Origin: Istiophorus platypterus
Taxonomy: Eukaryota > Chordata > Actinopteri > Istiophoriformes > Istiophoridae
Direction: 5' to 3'
DNA length: 64,000 bases
NCBI GenBank assembly: GCA_016859345.1
Contig: CM029131.1
Span: 9,569,033 to 9,633,032 of the forward strand
A program made the translations under genes and the position numbers. A model generated the notes under the pieces. It made no database searches. It saw only the letters and a list, made by a program, of their open reading frames with translations, and was not told where the DNA came from. Of the stretch, positions 11,792 to 23,640 are shown piece after piece (position 1 is the first letter of the stretch; each line of letters opens with the position of its first letter).

Positions 11792-11792
11792 A
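9957..11792. repeat. Tandem array of ~270-284 bp units containing CA and TG blocks
   Basis: Units begin with TTTTAAATTATGTTTAGATA at 9989, 10273, 10547, 10821, 11091 and 11361, giving lengths of 284, 274, 274, 270 and 270 bases and a sixth, altered unit. Each unit runs: about 105 bases of unique sequence, a CA block, about 105 bases of unique sequence starting TGCTCTGCATACAG, then a TG block ending in the next unit. Unique parts are nearly identical between units. Unit 1 differs after its CA block (GCACGTACTTGCATACAG), unit 4 has a purer CA block, and unit 5 has ATAGGTGCC for ATAGGGGCC. Unit 1 is also preceded by a TG tract, so the array is bounded by TG on both sides. Lengths are not consistently multiples of three and the frames carry Cys-Val or Thr-His runs, so coding is very unlikely. 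Confidence 0.97.
11514..11715. repeat. Partial duplication inside the last array unit
   Basis: In the sixth unit, the 76-77 base segment from TGCTCTGCATACAG to CCATCCTGC occurs twice, at 11514-11590 and 11641-11715, separated by a second CA block (about 11591-11640). The first copy has one extra A (CCAAAGC for CCAAGC). Confidence 0.95.
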
Positions 11793-11904
11793 TCCGTTGG
11801 ACAGCTCTTTAAAGTAGAGAGTTGCCCGAGGCAGAGTAGGTTGAGCGGACGAAGACAGGCAGATAATGGAGGGGCATCTGTGTGCCAAGGACTGCACCTC
11901 AAAG

Positions 11905-11923
11905 TCACTCACTCACTCACTCA

Positions 11924-12001
<78 letters not shown>
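11905..12001. repeat. TCAC tetranucleotide run leading into long CA array
   Basis: About six TCAC units at 11905-11928 pass directly into about 37 CA units ending at 12001. Confidence 0.95.
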
Positions 12002-12003
<2 letters not shown>

Positions 12004-12164
12004 CATGAGTACATATAAACAAGCACACACATATACATAACCACCAGACACACAGAAACACACACATCCCTGCCAGAACCATATGCATTTTCTGTCCTTG
12101 CGTGGTTCTATTTATCATTTTCACATTTATCTGAAAGCTTTTCGAAGATGTCTCTTTCTCATTT

Positions 12165-12290
12165 TCTATCTCTGTATATCCCCGTCCCCTTTTTCTCTCC
12201 CTCTCTCCTTGTGTTTTCCCCTTTGCTCTCTCTCCCCTCTCCCTCCCTCGTTCTCTTCCTCCTCTCCCTCCCTCCACTCATGTCATATCT
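12165..12290. repeat. Pyrimidine-rich tract
   Basis: Plus strand almost entirely C and T, with CTCC and CCCT repeats. Confidence 0.8.
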
Positions 12291-12383
12291 CCCTTCAATT
12301 TCACATATCTTGAATTAGCTGCAGATAGCCTTAAGTACCCTGCAGTCCACTTCAGATAGGCCCTTATTCACCGATGGCCAGAT

Positions 12384-12387
<4 letters not shown>

Positions 12388-12437
<50 letters not shown>
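12388..12437. repeat. TG microsatellite
   Basis: About 25 uninterrupted TG units. Confidence 0.95.
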
Positions 12438-12439
<2 letters not shown>

Positions 12440-12940
12440 GTTAGGAGGGCAGTGATTTGGAGGGCAGTGCACACTAAAAGGGTCTTAATGTGGAGTCGTG
12501 TACGTAAAAGCGGCAACAGAGCATCAGAATATCTTTTCATGTAGGTTGTAAATCCAGTTTTTGTCAAAGTCATTCCAGCTTTACTGTGCAGACTAGAATC
12601 TGGTCCGTCGTCTCGCCTTAGATCATTTTGTTCAATTAGTCGATTTTCAATTAGTCGCAATCAGTGGGCAGGGAACGATTGTTGCTCTCCTGCAGCTGTT
12701 GGAGCGCTTGACAGTCCACAGCAGCACGATGTGAGAACTCACTCAATCCAACAATCAGCATTACTGAAAATATCTGTTTATTTTTCTCTCAGGCTTCAGC
12801 CCTTGTCAGATATCTAACAAGTCAAAGCAGCTAGAATTAATATTTCTGTCATGACAATGGATAAAATGTCCACGTAATCTGACAGAGGTTAATCGTGCTG
12901 ACAAACCTAGAGAGACCTAAACAGAATTATCACCTGACAA

Positions 12941-13330
12941 CAGTTCCCATTTAGCCCTGTGGAGCTTTATATCATCTTTCAGCTCATATTTCTTTCTTTT
13001 TCTGGGCCACACCTTTACGGTTCTGGTCTTTCTCACAGCTGCATCAGGCAGCTGCTTTCATAAAAAAAAAAAAAAAGATGTGCAAACCTACTGTATGCTA
13101 ACTGCACAGCACTTAACAGCAGAGGGAAAAAGTTAGTGGCTAGCCGGTGAACACAGGGGAGCATTTAGCAACTTAGGTTTCAGATATTTCCCTGAGGGAG
13201 TTGGTGGAGGTCAAAACCGAGCTTAAAGGGGAGTAAATATAGAACTCACATTCTCCAGGCAGCTAAAAACACAACTGCAAAAAAATAACAATGTTGCCCC
13301 TGGACATATAAATAGGCAACTGCTTTGTCT
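12941..13330 (+). repeat. Interspersed repeat, copy A
   Basis: Shares an ordered series of blocks with the sequence at 16582-17010: CAGTTCCC near the start, AGC..TTT..ATCTTTC.GCTCAT, a CTCACAGCT segment, a poly-A stretch (13062-13076), CTACTGTATG, TAACAGCAGAGG, GGCTAGCCGGTGAACAC, GCATTTAGCAACTTA, GAGTTGGTGGAG and AATGTTGC. I also recognise this order from other teleost genomes. No transposase or reverse transcriptase coding is visible, so it is probably non-autonomous. Superfamily unknown. Confidence 0.75.
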
Positions 13331-13339
13331 TAAGCATCA

Positions 13340-15270
13340 ACTCATCTCTTTCTCGGCCCATTTTAGTGACAATTTTATTTTGCCTTGTGTGTCTCTGCAT
13401 CCTCCAGAGCTAAGACAGCTGATATAAATAGGAAACTAAAAAAAATATAACTTATATTTTTATTGATTTCATAAATTGTTGATTTCAGGGGTTTAATGTA
13501 AATTTCTTTGTATCATTGTTTGCGTTTTGTGCTGGGTTTTTTTGTATTTTCCTGTTGAGTGTTGCGTTTTTGTAATAAGGCCCATCTAGAGACCAGCATT
13601 ACAAATTAGCTCCGACTAATGCAAAAACTGGTCCATGCTAAATGATGTCTCGTAAAGAATAAACGTTTTAAAAAAATTTAAATTCAAGTTAATTTTCTTA
13701 ATCATGTTTCTTCTACAACTTGGGAGAAAATCTGCCCCTTGTTTGCACCAATAAACACTGTGAAAACAGTGCACAAAACAATGGATAAATACAGTTGGTA
13801 TCCCTCAATACTATCAGATTAGTCAAGAGACAGTGTGCATCTTTAAGTGGACCATCTACCGTAAGGTTTATATTAATACCAACCAGAAATCTGTAGCGTT
13901 TCATTTCTGATGTGCGGATGAAATGAAAGGCTTCCTGCCATAATTGCCCGTCTGTTTTAACAGCCTCTCATTTTGATTCAGGGAGATACATTTTACAGTG
14001 TGCGTCTCAGTTGGATGATGTGCTGTATGTTTATGTGCTGCCAAAGTGTTCAAGCACCTGCACTGTACGGCAGCAAGCCTCACTGCAGGACAGATTACCG
14101 GCCAAAAAACAGGTTTGATTTGCACAAATTGACAACCAGAGCTGGCAATATTAGTTTTAACTCTCTAGAAAGCACATTTTCAAAATGTTATTTTGAGTAA
14201 CATTCAATGTCTTTCTGGGGATTGACAGGAATGGAGCAGTTCACAGTCAGGTGAGGTTAGATTCCTAGATTTCTAACATTAGAGGTGACCCAGATGTGAG
14301 TGCAGGGGTCCAGGTCGACTTTCCTGAATACAGATGCTGACCATTTAACTGTGAACCTAGAGTGACGATGCAGAATTGATAAGTTTCAGTGAGCTTTGAC
14401 AGTTGCCAAGAGATGCCTTCGTCATTTGCACTCACCCTCTAAGAGTCTTTCACCTCTTTTTGTCGCTCTGCTTTCTGAAATCTAAAAACCACATCAGCTG
14501 CCTGGTGGCTTGAGGTAATTATTAACTGCTGTTCAGTGAAAATATATCTACAAATGATCTCAGAAATATCTCAGATAAAGGTTAAATGCCCCCTTTAGAG
14601 CTGAAAAAACTCTCCTACCTCTAATGCATATAAAACCTTTAAAAAAAACAAACAAATCTGTCGGTTTACCTCAGAAATCTTAAAATCTTAAAACAGGGCT
14701 TATCAAAAGTTGACAATTTTAGGATTCATGGTTTTCATTCATAGCTTAAGCAGGAGTTTGCTGGTTCCAGCATCAATTTCAATACTAGAACAGGCAGGAC
14801 ACAATAGCAGCTATATTTTTTTTTTTTGCATTTCTAGCTCAGATTTTTGGGGATTTATCTTGTCATTCTTGCAGCTAACAACAAATGATGTACAATTATT
14901 ACATTATCATGTAAAATTAACATATCTTTCTAGAATATCAGGGGTTAATAGTAGTCCATCAGTGTCAGCACGTGTTTTTACTCCAACATTAATAAATTAC
15001 ACGGGTAGAAATAAACATTTACTAATAACAGTAGCATCAGTAGACCAGAATTCAATATAACCATATGCCACCATAAGTTTTAGGGGAAAAGCAAGAAATC
15101 CCAAAGTGAAGAAACAGTAAATGAGGCCGGCTGAGGGTTCCAGAAAACAACTCATGGATTATTTCCAATGCTATTCAAACATCTGAAGATGGGTTGTTTT
15201 TCTTTAAAACCTCTTGGAATCCCCCTGTGCTTCCAGTTACTGTATGGCACCTCACATCAATTCATCCATC
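13340..15270. other. Long unique AT-rich noncoding stretch
   Basis: AT-rich, stop-rich sequence without recognised exons or repeats. Runs of A or T occur near 14640 and 14815. A frame of about 115 codons at 14710-15060 has no recognisable domain and is probably chance. Confidence 0.5.
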
Positions 15271-15274
15271 TCAA

Positions 15275-15278
<4 letters not shown>

Positions 15279-15310
<32 letters not shown>

Positions 15311-15391
15311 TGCGGTGGGCTCACTAACGCTGCCATCTTTACTTTGCCAGTTGGACTGTCCCCAACATGGCAACGGACAGTAAACACCTAG

Positions 15392-15438
<47 letters not shown>

Positions 15439-15454
15439 CGCGCACACACACACA
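15279..15454. repeat. TG array facing a CA array
   Basis: TG run at 15279-15309 and CA runs at 15395-15436 and 15442-15454, separated by about 85 bases of unique sequence. Complementary arms could fold on one strand. Confidence 0.95.
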
Positions 15455-15639
15455 CTCTCCACTTCTCAGGTATAGCCTCTGGGCTTGGAACACAGCCTTG
15501 TGAGGGGACTATAGGTCTCCTGAAGGGACAAACGGTGCTCCTGTTACAATAATACACCTAATACACAAACACCTTTGTTAATTATAAGTAAAATTCAACT
15601 GTTAATGGACATTATTTGTTACTTGTTTTTAATCTATAC

Positions 15640-16060
15640 CGATAATAAAAATCTTAACATTTCTTGTGCCTCTCCAGTGAGCTCTCAGTCACTTTGCCCC
15701 TTTATATCAGTCCTCTTCTTTCTTTCTCTGTGTTTCTTTCTTTCTATCTTTCTTTCCTTCTTGCATTCATTCCTTCTTCCTTTCTTTTTTCCTAGTTTCT
15801 CAAAGGTTTTTTTTTTTTTTTTTTTTGCTCGCATGCAAAATGGCCTGCACTGGCATTTTCAGGTATTTTTTTGTGCCTGAACAAATGAAAATCTGAATCT
15901 CTTCTTCTTCCTCTTCTCTTTACTCTCAATGTCCTCCGCCTATTTTTTTTTATCAATCAGTGTCTTCTACTCTTTCTTGTCCAGCTCTGTCTCTCCTCTG
16001 TCTTCGTCTCTACACCTTTTCATCCACCTTTAGCTCCACATCCTCTTCTTCCTCTGCCTA
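15640..16060. repeat. Pyrimidine-rich tract with poly-T
   Basis: TTTC and TTCC-rich plus strand, a run of twenty T at 15807-15826, and further CTTCTT-type sequence to about 16060. Confidence 0.8.
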
Positions 16061-16580
16061 ATTTCTGTCCCGCACCGGCTGATATCCTCAACACCAATGG
16101 TGCATATTCTACACAAGGAGAAGGTCAGAAAAACATCACCTGCCATGATAAAACATTACACTCATTATTCATACTCTGCACACACACATACATTCTTTAC
16201 ATGAGGAATTTGCTCGCTGTTTTATTTACGATGACTCGAGACATTCCCGTGGAGGGATAGAAAACAAAACTGTTGCTCTGCTGCACGTTGCTGGTCACTG
16301 TTCCCCGCATGCATCATTTAGAAGATGGCCGCTGTCAGCGTGCAGTGACAGGTGACCGCCTGAAGACATATTAAAGAGTAACAATAATGATGACGTGCTC
16401 TGCAGCTCCCAGGAGCAGTGAGGTATTCAATGAAATAATGCTTCAGAAATGTCTAACTGCAATCAACTGGTTCCATTTGGTTTTTACTCTGAGAAATGGA
16501 ACAACATTACTTTTATGACGGTGGATCAAATAACTGTGTATGTTAAAGGGGTAACTTGTACTGATTAGTCCATCTGACTA
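16060..16580. other. Unique noncoding stretch
   Basis: No recognised gene or repeat. Confidence 0.5.
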
Positions 16581-16581
16581 T

Positions 16582-17010
16582 GCAGTTCCCCTCGGCCCTA
16601 CAGAGCATTTTAGCATCTTTCGGCTCATTGTTTTGGTTCAGTCTCACAGCTCTCACCAGTGTTGTCAGCAAAAACAAAACAAAAACCAAACAAAAAAAAA
16701 AACCCTACCCCCCCCCCCAAAAAAAAAACCCTAAAAAACCCCTAAAAAAACCCCACTGTATATGACTAGCATTAAACAGGAGACAGAGGTAGCGACTAGC
16801 AAGTGAATACAATAGAGAGTTTAGCAGCTAAAGTGACCGACATTTACTTCAAGAGTTGGTGGAGACCAAAAACAGCTAAAAGAAGAGTGAGTGTTGGACT
16901 TCAGTTAATCAGTTGGACACAAACTCAACTGCAATGGGATGATAATGTTGCTGTATGTCTGCTACGTGGACAAAAAGGCGTCTGTTTACTAACACGTTCA
17001 TCCCATCGTG
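16582..17010 (+). repeat. Interspersed repeat, copy B
   Basis: Same orientation and block order as copy A at 12941-13330: CAGTTCCCCTCGGCCCTAC, ATCTTTCGGCTCATTG, CTCACAGCTCTCACC, a long A/C low-complexity part (about 16670-16755) where copy A has poly-A, CACTGTATATG, AAACAGGAGACAGAGG, GACTAGCAAGTGAATAC, GTTTAGCAGCTAAAG, GAGTTGGTGGAG and GATAATGTTGC. The copies are well diverged, so both are old. Confidence 0.75.
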
Positions 17011-18220
17011 GTCGTGTTTGCGTCCAGCTGATGAATGGAAGATGATAATATGCCAGAGTTGTGTTTACAGTCTTTTCCCCACAGCTCCACAGTGGCCATT
17101 AAATCAGTTATTGCAGGTTTGATACACCTATTCCATAGTCCTTACTCTCAAATATCATCGATCATTTACCTAATTATTTTGATGAATGCAACCAAATTAG
17201 TCTTTGTAAGCAAGCTAGGTTACACATCCCATGATATAATGATATGAAAAGCAACGATAAACAAGTTAATTTGACTGCTGAAAACTTTGTAGCTAAATAA
17301 AACCGCCACACAGAACAATTCAGAGCTTTCACACGCCTGCAATCAGCCAGGAAACACAGAACCATCAATTAAGTTGCTTGCGATCACACAATCTGCACGT
17401 TTATTTATTTTTTTTTTTAATATTGTAGCTGCAACATCTATTTATTTATTTACTTATTTTTTGGATGTGTGTTTGTGCTCAATCTGGGCTTTCCTTCCAT
17501 ACACAACCCCCTTCATACACTCATTCAGTTTTGTTGTTTTGTTGTTGGTTTTTTTTTGCCCTTTATGGACATTCAAAAAAGGTTCTTTAGGTTCATATGT
17601 GAATTGATTTTCTATTTGTGTGTGTGTGCATGTGTGTGTGTCTCATGGATTAATTTTGGATCCCGTCCTATAATTTACAATCTTTTCAATCCTTGCTATT
17701 ATCCTTTTGTAGCGTATGGAAAAGATGCCCCCGTCACCTCTGGACACAGTGTGTGCGTGTCTGTCTGTCAGCCCGTGCCTTCGGCTATAAGAGTGCCTGT
17801 TTCCAACACATGTGTGCGTGTCTTTGTCTCCTCCACATGAGAGCGGGTTGTGTACATTAATGACTGTTTTATGTTTCTTGCTATCCGAGTCTCTTTTATT
17901 CATGCTGGCCATGACGGCCTAATATCTGCCTGTCAAACAACTTCTATTCACTCTGCTAACAGACTGGAGACTGATACTTAAGACACACACAAAAAAACAC
18001 ACCTACATATAGGGTGCTCATGCCCTCCTCAATAGATAAGTGGGTGGTGAAGGAGCCACACTGGGCATTATCTACTGTTCTTGCTCCAATCAATTACTAT
18101 TCATTTATTCCCGAAAGGAGTAACCGTGTCCTGATCTAAAGAGACATCGTAACTAGTGTGTGTGTGCCTTGCAGTTTATTCAAATCGTTTTTTTAACAAA
18201 ACTTTGCCACTGCTTTACTC
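17010..18220. other. Unique noncoding stretch
   Basis: Unique AT-rich sequence with a TTTA-rich part at 17398-17462 and an interrupted TG run at about 17615-17640. The blocks at about 17840-17960 and 18040-18130 are non-repetitive and resemble conserved noncoding DNA; no coding signal. Confidence 0.45.
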
Positions 18221-18224
18221 TCCA

Positions 18225-18490
18225 CCCACCTCCGTCACCTTCTCAGCTGTGTGTTCACTTATTTCTTTCGTCGGTTCTCAATTTCTCCTCCCCCTCCTCC
18301 TCCCTTCCCTTTCCTTTGTCGGCATCTTCCAGTCTTTCTCCTGCTCTTTGACCACTTCCCTCCCCAGTTTTCCACTCTCATCACTCCATCCTTCCTACTC
18401 TCTTTTTTCACACCTTCCCAAACATTCCTGCCTCGTCCATTCTCTCCAATAAATCGCAATTTCCTCTTTCCTGTGCTGACTCCTTCCTAA
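18225..18490. repeat. Pyrimidine-rich tract
   Basis: Plus strand dominated by C and T with CCTCC and TTCC repeats. Open frames here are Ser/Pro/Leu-rich by composition. Confidence 0.8.
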
Positions 18491-20485
18491 AGCACTTCTT
18501 TTTTTCCATGTATAGCTCACAAAAATAGATATCCGTAGAGATTAATTTTGCCAATTGAACTTTCCAGCTTGCACGTTGTAAAATGTATGTTGTGTAGTTA
18601 TACCTCTTATACTTCAGAATTTCTCTGCCCATTTCTGCTATCATGTGCACAACATTTTCTAGTGTAACACTTTCACATGTGTAGCCACTCCACAGCAACC
18701 AAATGGACCTTGAGATTTTTTTGTCACCTGGTGTTTTTCAAGGTTGAAAACACCAACTTTGAATGTCCATTGAATCCTTTTTAGTGGTTCCCAGCCTGGG
18801 TGTCACAACATGAACCTAATGGGATAGAGAATCAACAAGCTTGGGAAAAATACCAAACTCCATCTCCCGATGAGGACCATGTGATATAACCGAAAGCTCC
18901 AGAGCAGCTTTTCAACAGATCTAGAGGTGACAGTGCTTTGTCAGCTGTGGTTTCCAAGGTCACAAATTAACTTTGAGCCTCCAGATAAAGGTTCATTTTA
19001 CAAGAATTATTCCAAGCTTTTAGCCAATGTTCAACAATAACAGGGAAAAATACAAAATCAGTATACTCTGAATATGGTGACAGGATGATGTTGTGGCTCT
19101 AATTTGCTGTATTTGAGTCTTAGCCAGTAAAGGCTTGAATAATGACCAGTAAAGACACTTTACTACTTTACTTTACTACTTTATATATTCATTCGCGTTT
19201 TAGGGTGTAACGAAAAGTAACTGGAAATATTCAAACAATTCACTTTTCAAGTTGATGGCTGGAGTGTTCCTCATGAAACCATCCGCAAAAAAAAGAAGAA
19301 AAAAGAAGAAAAAAAAAGTCTAACCCTGATTTTAAAAACTCATACACTTTCACAACCCAAACTCCCACTGCCCCGTCTTTCCACTCCATTGTGTCCATGT
19401 AAAGCATGTCGTAAAACCTTGTAGTCCTAATAACATCCAATTTGAAGCCCTTCACATCCATTACCAACAATACTACCCCCTCGTCTCTCTCATACACACA
19501 TACACTACATTAGCCTTGGGAGAGAACAATATGTGGTAGTGACATTGGTCTAAATGGGCTGCTTTATGGTGTGTCTATGTGTTTGTATCGGGTGTCTATG
19601 TGAGAGGGTTTATCCAGTAAGTTCGTTTTTAGAGACAACACATTTAAACGTTCCAAGGTAAGTCAGCCTCAAGATCTGTGCACCGATTCGATCACAAGCT
19701 CAAGAGGGGATTTAGTAGATTGTTTTTTTACTTTTAATGGTACGAGGACCTCTGAAACAATGCTAAAGCATTGAGAATACATTTAAGGGAGTAAAATTCA
19801 AATTTGGACATTTCTTTTCTCCGATTTTCTGTACTCATCCTCATAATAGAGCATTAAAAACGTGTTGCTTTAAACACTTTTTTTGCATCGCTAATTAAAG
19901 TGCAAGCAAGTGAAAGTGAAAAAAACAAAGCAGAACAACTTCTGACGAAGCGTTTAAGCCACTTTGGAGCCAAAAGTACGATTAAACACGCTAACTGTGA
20001 CATCGGGAATGACAGAAAACGAGCGTTAATGTAGCTTTGAAATGATGAAATGACATTGGAAGTGATCTAAAGTGTTACGCACTCAGAAGGTGCATGACTT
20101 TGAACAGCGAGGCAATTTTCATTTAGCCAAGTTCAAGTTAAGATGGTGTCACAGGAGAAACAAAACGTAGTTATCATGAATGAACTGTAAACAGATGCCG
20201 CCCCTTTAAGAATCATGCCCCTCCCAGACTCTTTAAAAAAAATACTATTATTATGCAAGGTGGGTAAAATTGATATATCAAATGGATGCATTAGTGGAAT
20301 AATCTAATTAATTGCATTGTGAAGCCATTTAGTTTCAGGTGTTGCTGCTCCTGAATGATACACTAATGAAGAAATACTGTCTATGTGTGTGAAAGGGATC
20401 AGCAGCGTAGTCACTATTTGAATTACACTTACACATAACAAGTTAACCGATTCAGTTCATGAGTTTAAAAGAGTCCTAGTGTGAC
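18490..20485. other. Long unique AT-rich stretch
   Basis: No exon recognised. An A-rich GAAGAAAAAA run lies near 19285-19318. A single short stretch near 18785-18810 resembles a fish repeat terminus but is too short to call. The part at about 20300-20370 is non-repetitive and conserved-element-like. Confidence 0.45.

Positions 20486-20488
<3 letters not shown>

Positions 20489-20532
<44 letters not shown>
20489..20532. repeat. AT microsatellite followed by AG run
   Basis: Fifteen AT units at 20489-20518, then seven AG units at 20519-20532. Confidence 0.95.
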
Positions 20533-20534
20533 CA

Positions 20535-21735
20535 ATTGCCAGACTAAAACAATACATATGAATCAGTTACTGTAGTTTTGCGCAAACCACAATTATTCAT
20601 CAAAAATGCATCTACAGAACAAGACAACTCATTTTCAGCAATTTTTCAATTAATGATCATTTTTAATTTTTGAAAAGAAGTAATGGAACAGGAAGTAGTG
20701 GCCATATTAAGCTGTTCGTCACACACCTCCAGTTCCTCAGTGAGGTCACCACCTCCTGTTGTATTCTGCTCTGTTGTGTGGAAAACTACTGGCATGAGTG
20801 AGTGCAGCTTGAAATCAGATCACTGTTGCAATTATTTTTGAAGCCGACCTCTTCACTAAAATACGACAAGCTTGTGTCACACACCAGTCACTCTTCTGTT
20901 ATACAAGAAAGCTGCTTAAAGAGCGTTTCATCACTTGCCGTCGCCACCGGTGCATAAGTGTCAGTGAATCCTCGGGATTCAGGATTTTTATTCTATAGTT
21001 TTGTCACCAAAACCACTGGACTGCATGAACCTTTAAGCACAAGCACAAACAGCAATAATCTGCTCATCCCTCTCATAGTTCTAGCCTAGTTTTAGCTAAA
21101 TTGTCCATCCTCTCTCCATCCCTCTCCTTTTTTCGTTGACCTTCCCTCCTTCCATTTCTTCAAAGCAACATAAGACCCCACCCCTCCACCCCCCCCACCT
21201 CTCTTTTTTTTTTACTCCCTCTTCCCCTCTCTGCCCCCTCTCATTGTAAGAACCAACAAGTCTGCCAGACAGAATGAGGTCGGACTTCTTATCCGAGCTT
21301 CATAATGGTTTCTGAAGAGCAGAGCACTGTGCATTGCAATAATTAGCAGGCCTTTCGGACAATAGGCGCTGCATAATCAGTATGGAGATGTATGCTGCCT
21401 GCCTGTCTGCCTGTGCCTCTCCCAAACAAGCTAAACACTCATCATATTCCTGCTTCCTGCATGCATTCATTTGTAGAGCTTTTCATTCTCTTTCTGTCTT
21501 GTGTTATATTGCAATTTTGCCACAAACTACTCAACCATGTTCAGTGTCTTCTTCTTCTCTTTGCCCCCCCCACCTTACTTTCCTCTTCTCTGCTTTCTTC
21601 TTCTGCCAAGCTGCTGCACCTTAACCGCCCTTAACTTCTTTCTTCCACTCTCTAAGTTGCTGAGGTGACTGAACGAAACTGCCTAACTGGCCAACAGAAC
21701 TCAATCCACAGCAGGGTCAAGAGTTATCTGTGTCG
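20535..21735. other. Unique stretch with pyrimidine-rich part
   Basis: Unique sequence to about 21090, C/T-rich at 21100-21240, then a non-repetitive block at about 21250-21400 with TAATTAGCAGG-type motifs that looks like conserved noncoding DNA. A possible decayed interspersed repeat at about 20690-21030 could not be confirmed. Confidence 0.4.
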
Positions 21736-21739
21736 GTGT

Positions 21740-21830
21740 GTATGCGGTATGTATGCGGGGATATGCAGGGTCGAAAGTTTGTGCGAGTGTGTGTGTGTAT
21801 GTGTGTGCGTTGCGTGTGTGTCTGCATGCG
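21740..21830. repeat. Degenerate TG/GTAT-rich repeat
   Basis: Interrupted TGTG and GTATG units. Confidence 0.75.
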
Positions 21831-21839
21831 TCTGAAGCG

Positions 21840-23110
21840 GCGCAGGGTCGAGAGCAGTAAGTCACCACCCTCTGGCCCTGAGACGGCAGCATCTGCACAC
21901 GTAAAAACCTCTTCAAACTTAATTTTCCCCTTAAATTTTGTCCTTCAAAGTTAGTTTTCGTTCTACATCTGCTTGTTCTGATGCTGTATTGAAGATATTG
22001 TATATCACACCTACATTTTGGTGAATTATTCAGAACCAAAAACCATGTCTCATTCATATGCAAGTCTTTCTTTAATTTGCATGATGATTGCTGTTCATTG
22101 GGAGGGTATAGGGTGACCTTGATAAATCAAATGGAAAACTGAGCAGGTACCTTCAACACTGACATTTGAATTATTTTTACATTTTTATTGAACCTTGGCC
22201 AATAGCTTTTCCTTACACTTGGCCTTCAGTGGCTTAAGTTGCCAAACTTTCACCATTATCATACTTAAGGTTTCATGCACATGAATGTCTTGAATATTTA
22301 AAAAAGTCAGTGTTTTGTTTGAGAGACTGAGGATAAATGTAATCGCTAAAGTGGGAGGATTGGAACTGTGGTTCTCTGTAAAAGGTGTCTTACTCTAAAT
22401 GCCTTTTCTCCAGTATTAGACATTTTGTGTCCCTGAACCTGTTCTGTAATTGCAGCTGATTTATTGTCATTTTAGTTTATATTCAAGTTCACCGTGAAAC
22501 TGTGGTGGTTTTAATTGTTTAAGCCGGCGCTGCAGTCGGGTTTCAGCTGCTGTCCCACTTTTTTAGTGCAGTTGTTAATAATGTAGCTGATGTTAATTTT
22601 GGCTTTGAACCACTGTTGTATACACACACAAACACACACACATGCGCGTGCACATGTTCGCATTTGCATGCACAGGTTTGTCGCAGGAAAAGTGTGATTT
22701 GGGCGTCCTCCAGAGCAGATGGCTTAGACCGGAGAGGAAGAGGAAGAGACTGAGAGAGGGATACACGGCCTTGCAGGAGTTTACATGTACAGCAAATACG
22801 ACATAATAAATCTTTCAAGTGCAAATTTCATTTTGTAGAACAAGATTAATATCACAATGCTATTGCTAAGATGAGTTTTGATTTGAGTTTTGAGTTTTTG
22901 ATTCCACCGTCCTCACCTGGTTTCTGATTTTGACTGCTACACCTGCAAAGCTACATCCCATCCCGCTTCATTTATGGGTATTTTCTGCCACAATAGAGTC
23001 AAATATAACAGCGCAGCTGCTCTGTTATACTTTGAACATTTATACCTCACTGACCTCCAGAGGTTTTGCTATCTTCCTGATACAGTGTCAGGTGCTACAT
23101 TCGTGATGCA
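21840..23110. other. Unique AT-rich stretch with two octamer motifs
   Basis: No exon or repeat recognised apart from a short CA-rich patch at 22620-22645. ATTTGCAT octamers lie at 22075-22082 and 22662-22669. Confidence 0.45.
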
Positions 23111-23114
23111 AAAA

Positions 23115-23135
23115 ATGCTAAATGCTAAATGCTAA
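23115..23135. repeat. Short 7-base tandem repeat
   Basis: Three copies of ATGCTAA, followed by an AAAC-rich run to about 23150. Confidence 0.85.
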
Positions 23136-23399
23136 AAACAAACAAACAAAAAAACCCCCAGAAGCACGAAGAGAAATTTTCTCTCTCAGAGCGACTGGAC
23201 ACAGATTTTGGCCAAACATTGTATTCAATAATGCAGTTAAGTGCAGAAAAAAATAAAAATGACACACCACGTCCTTACAATTATCATAGAATCGCCTTCC
23301 AGTATGCAAGAACCAAATATTCCCCTGCAGTCGGAAAAGAGCAGACCAAATTAACTGACCAAGGAGAGAAAAACCAACACACTGCAGTCTCACGTACCT

Positions 23400-23640
23400 G
23401 AAGGATGGGAGTCAAATCATCGCGTACAGTGGCAACGCTTTGTGGACACATGTTCATTTACATGTCAATGCAGAGAGGCAGCGATTTAGTATTTGCATAT
23501 GGTCTCGTTATGAATTATCTAAACAAAGCTACAGCGAGATATAAATTCGGTATGGTTAAGGGAGTAGACGATGGCATTTTTGTTTGAGTCGCATTTTCAA
23601 TTTAAAAGGAATGGGACTTCTTTTACTTCCCTTTCAGAGT
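23400..23640. promoter_or_regulatory. Candidate noncoding regulatory element with octamer site
   Basis: Non-repetitive sequence of balanced complexity with an ATTTGCAT octamer at 23491-23498 inside GTATTTGCATATGG and a nearby ATGAATTATCTAA AT-rich core. A 60-codon frame (23405-23587) crosses it but shows no domain. Classification as regulatory is inference from composition and motif content. Confidence 0.3.

Noticed and set aside
11426..12008. Long open frames of 160-181 codons across the tandem array and CA tract
   Set aside because: They consist of Thr-His, Cys-Val or Val-Cys runs from dinucleotide repeats plus the array unit read in shifting frames; unit lengths do not preserve frame.
16697..16748. 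CCCTAA-like units suggesting an interstitial telomere repeat
   Set aside because: Only two or three irregular units in an A/C low-complexity run; no ordered TTAGGG array.
18780..18960. Possible terminus of a hAT-like or other fish repeat (GTGGTTCCCAGCCTGGGTGTC)
   Set aside because: Only about 25 bases look familiar, and the following sequence does not continue the match.
20690..21030. Possible interspersed repeat
   Set aside because: Wording seemed familiar (CTCCAGTTCCTCAGTGAGG), but I could not place enough ordered blocks to support it.
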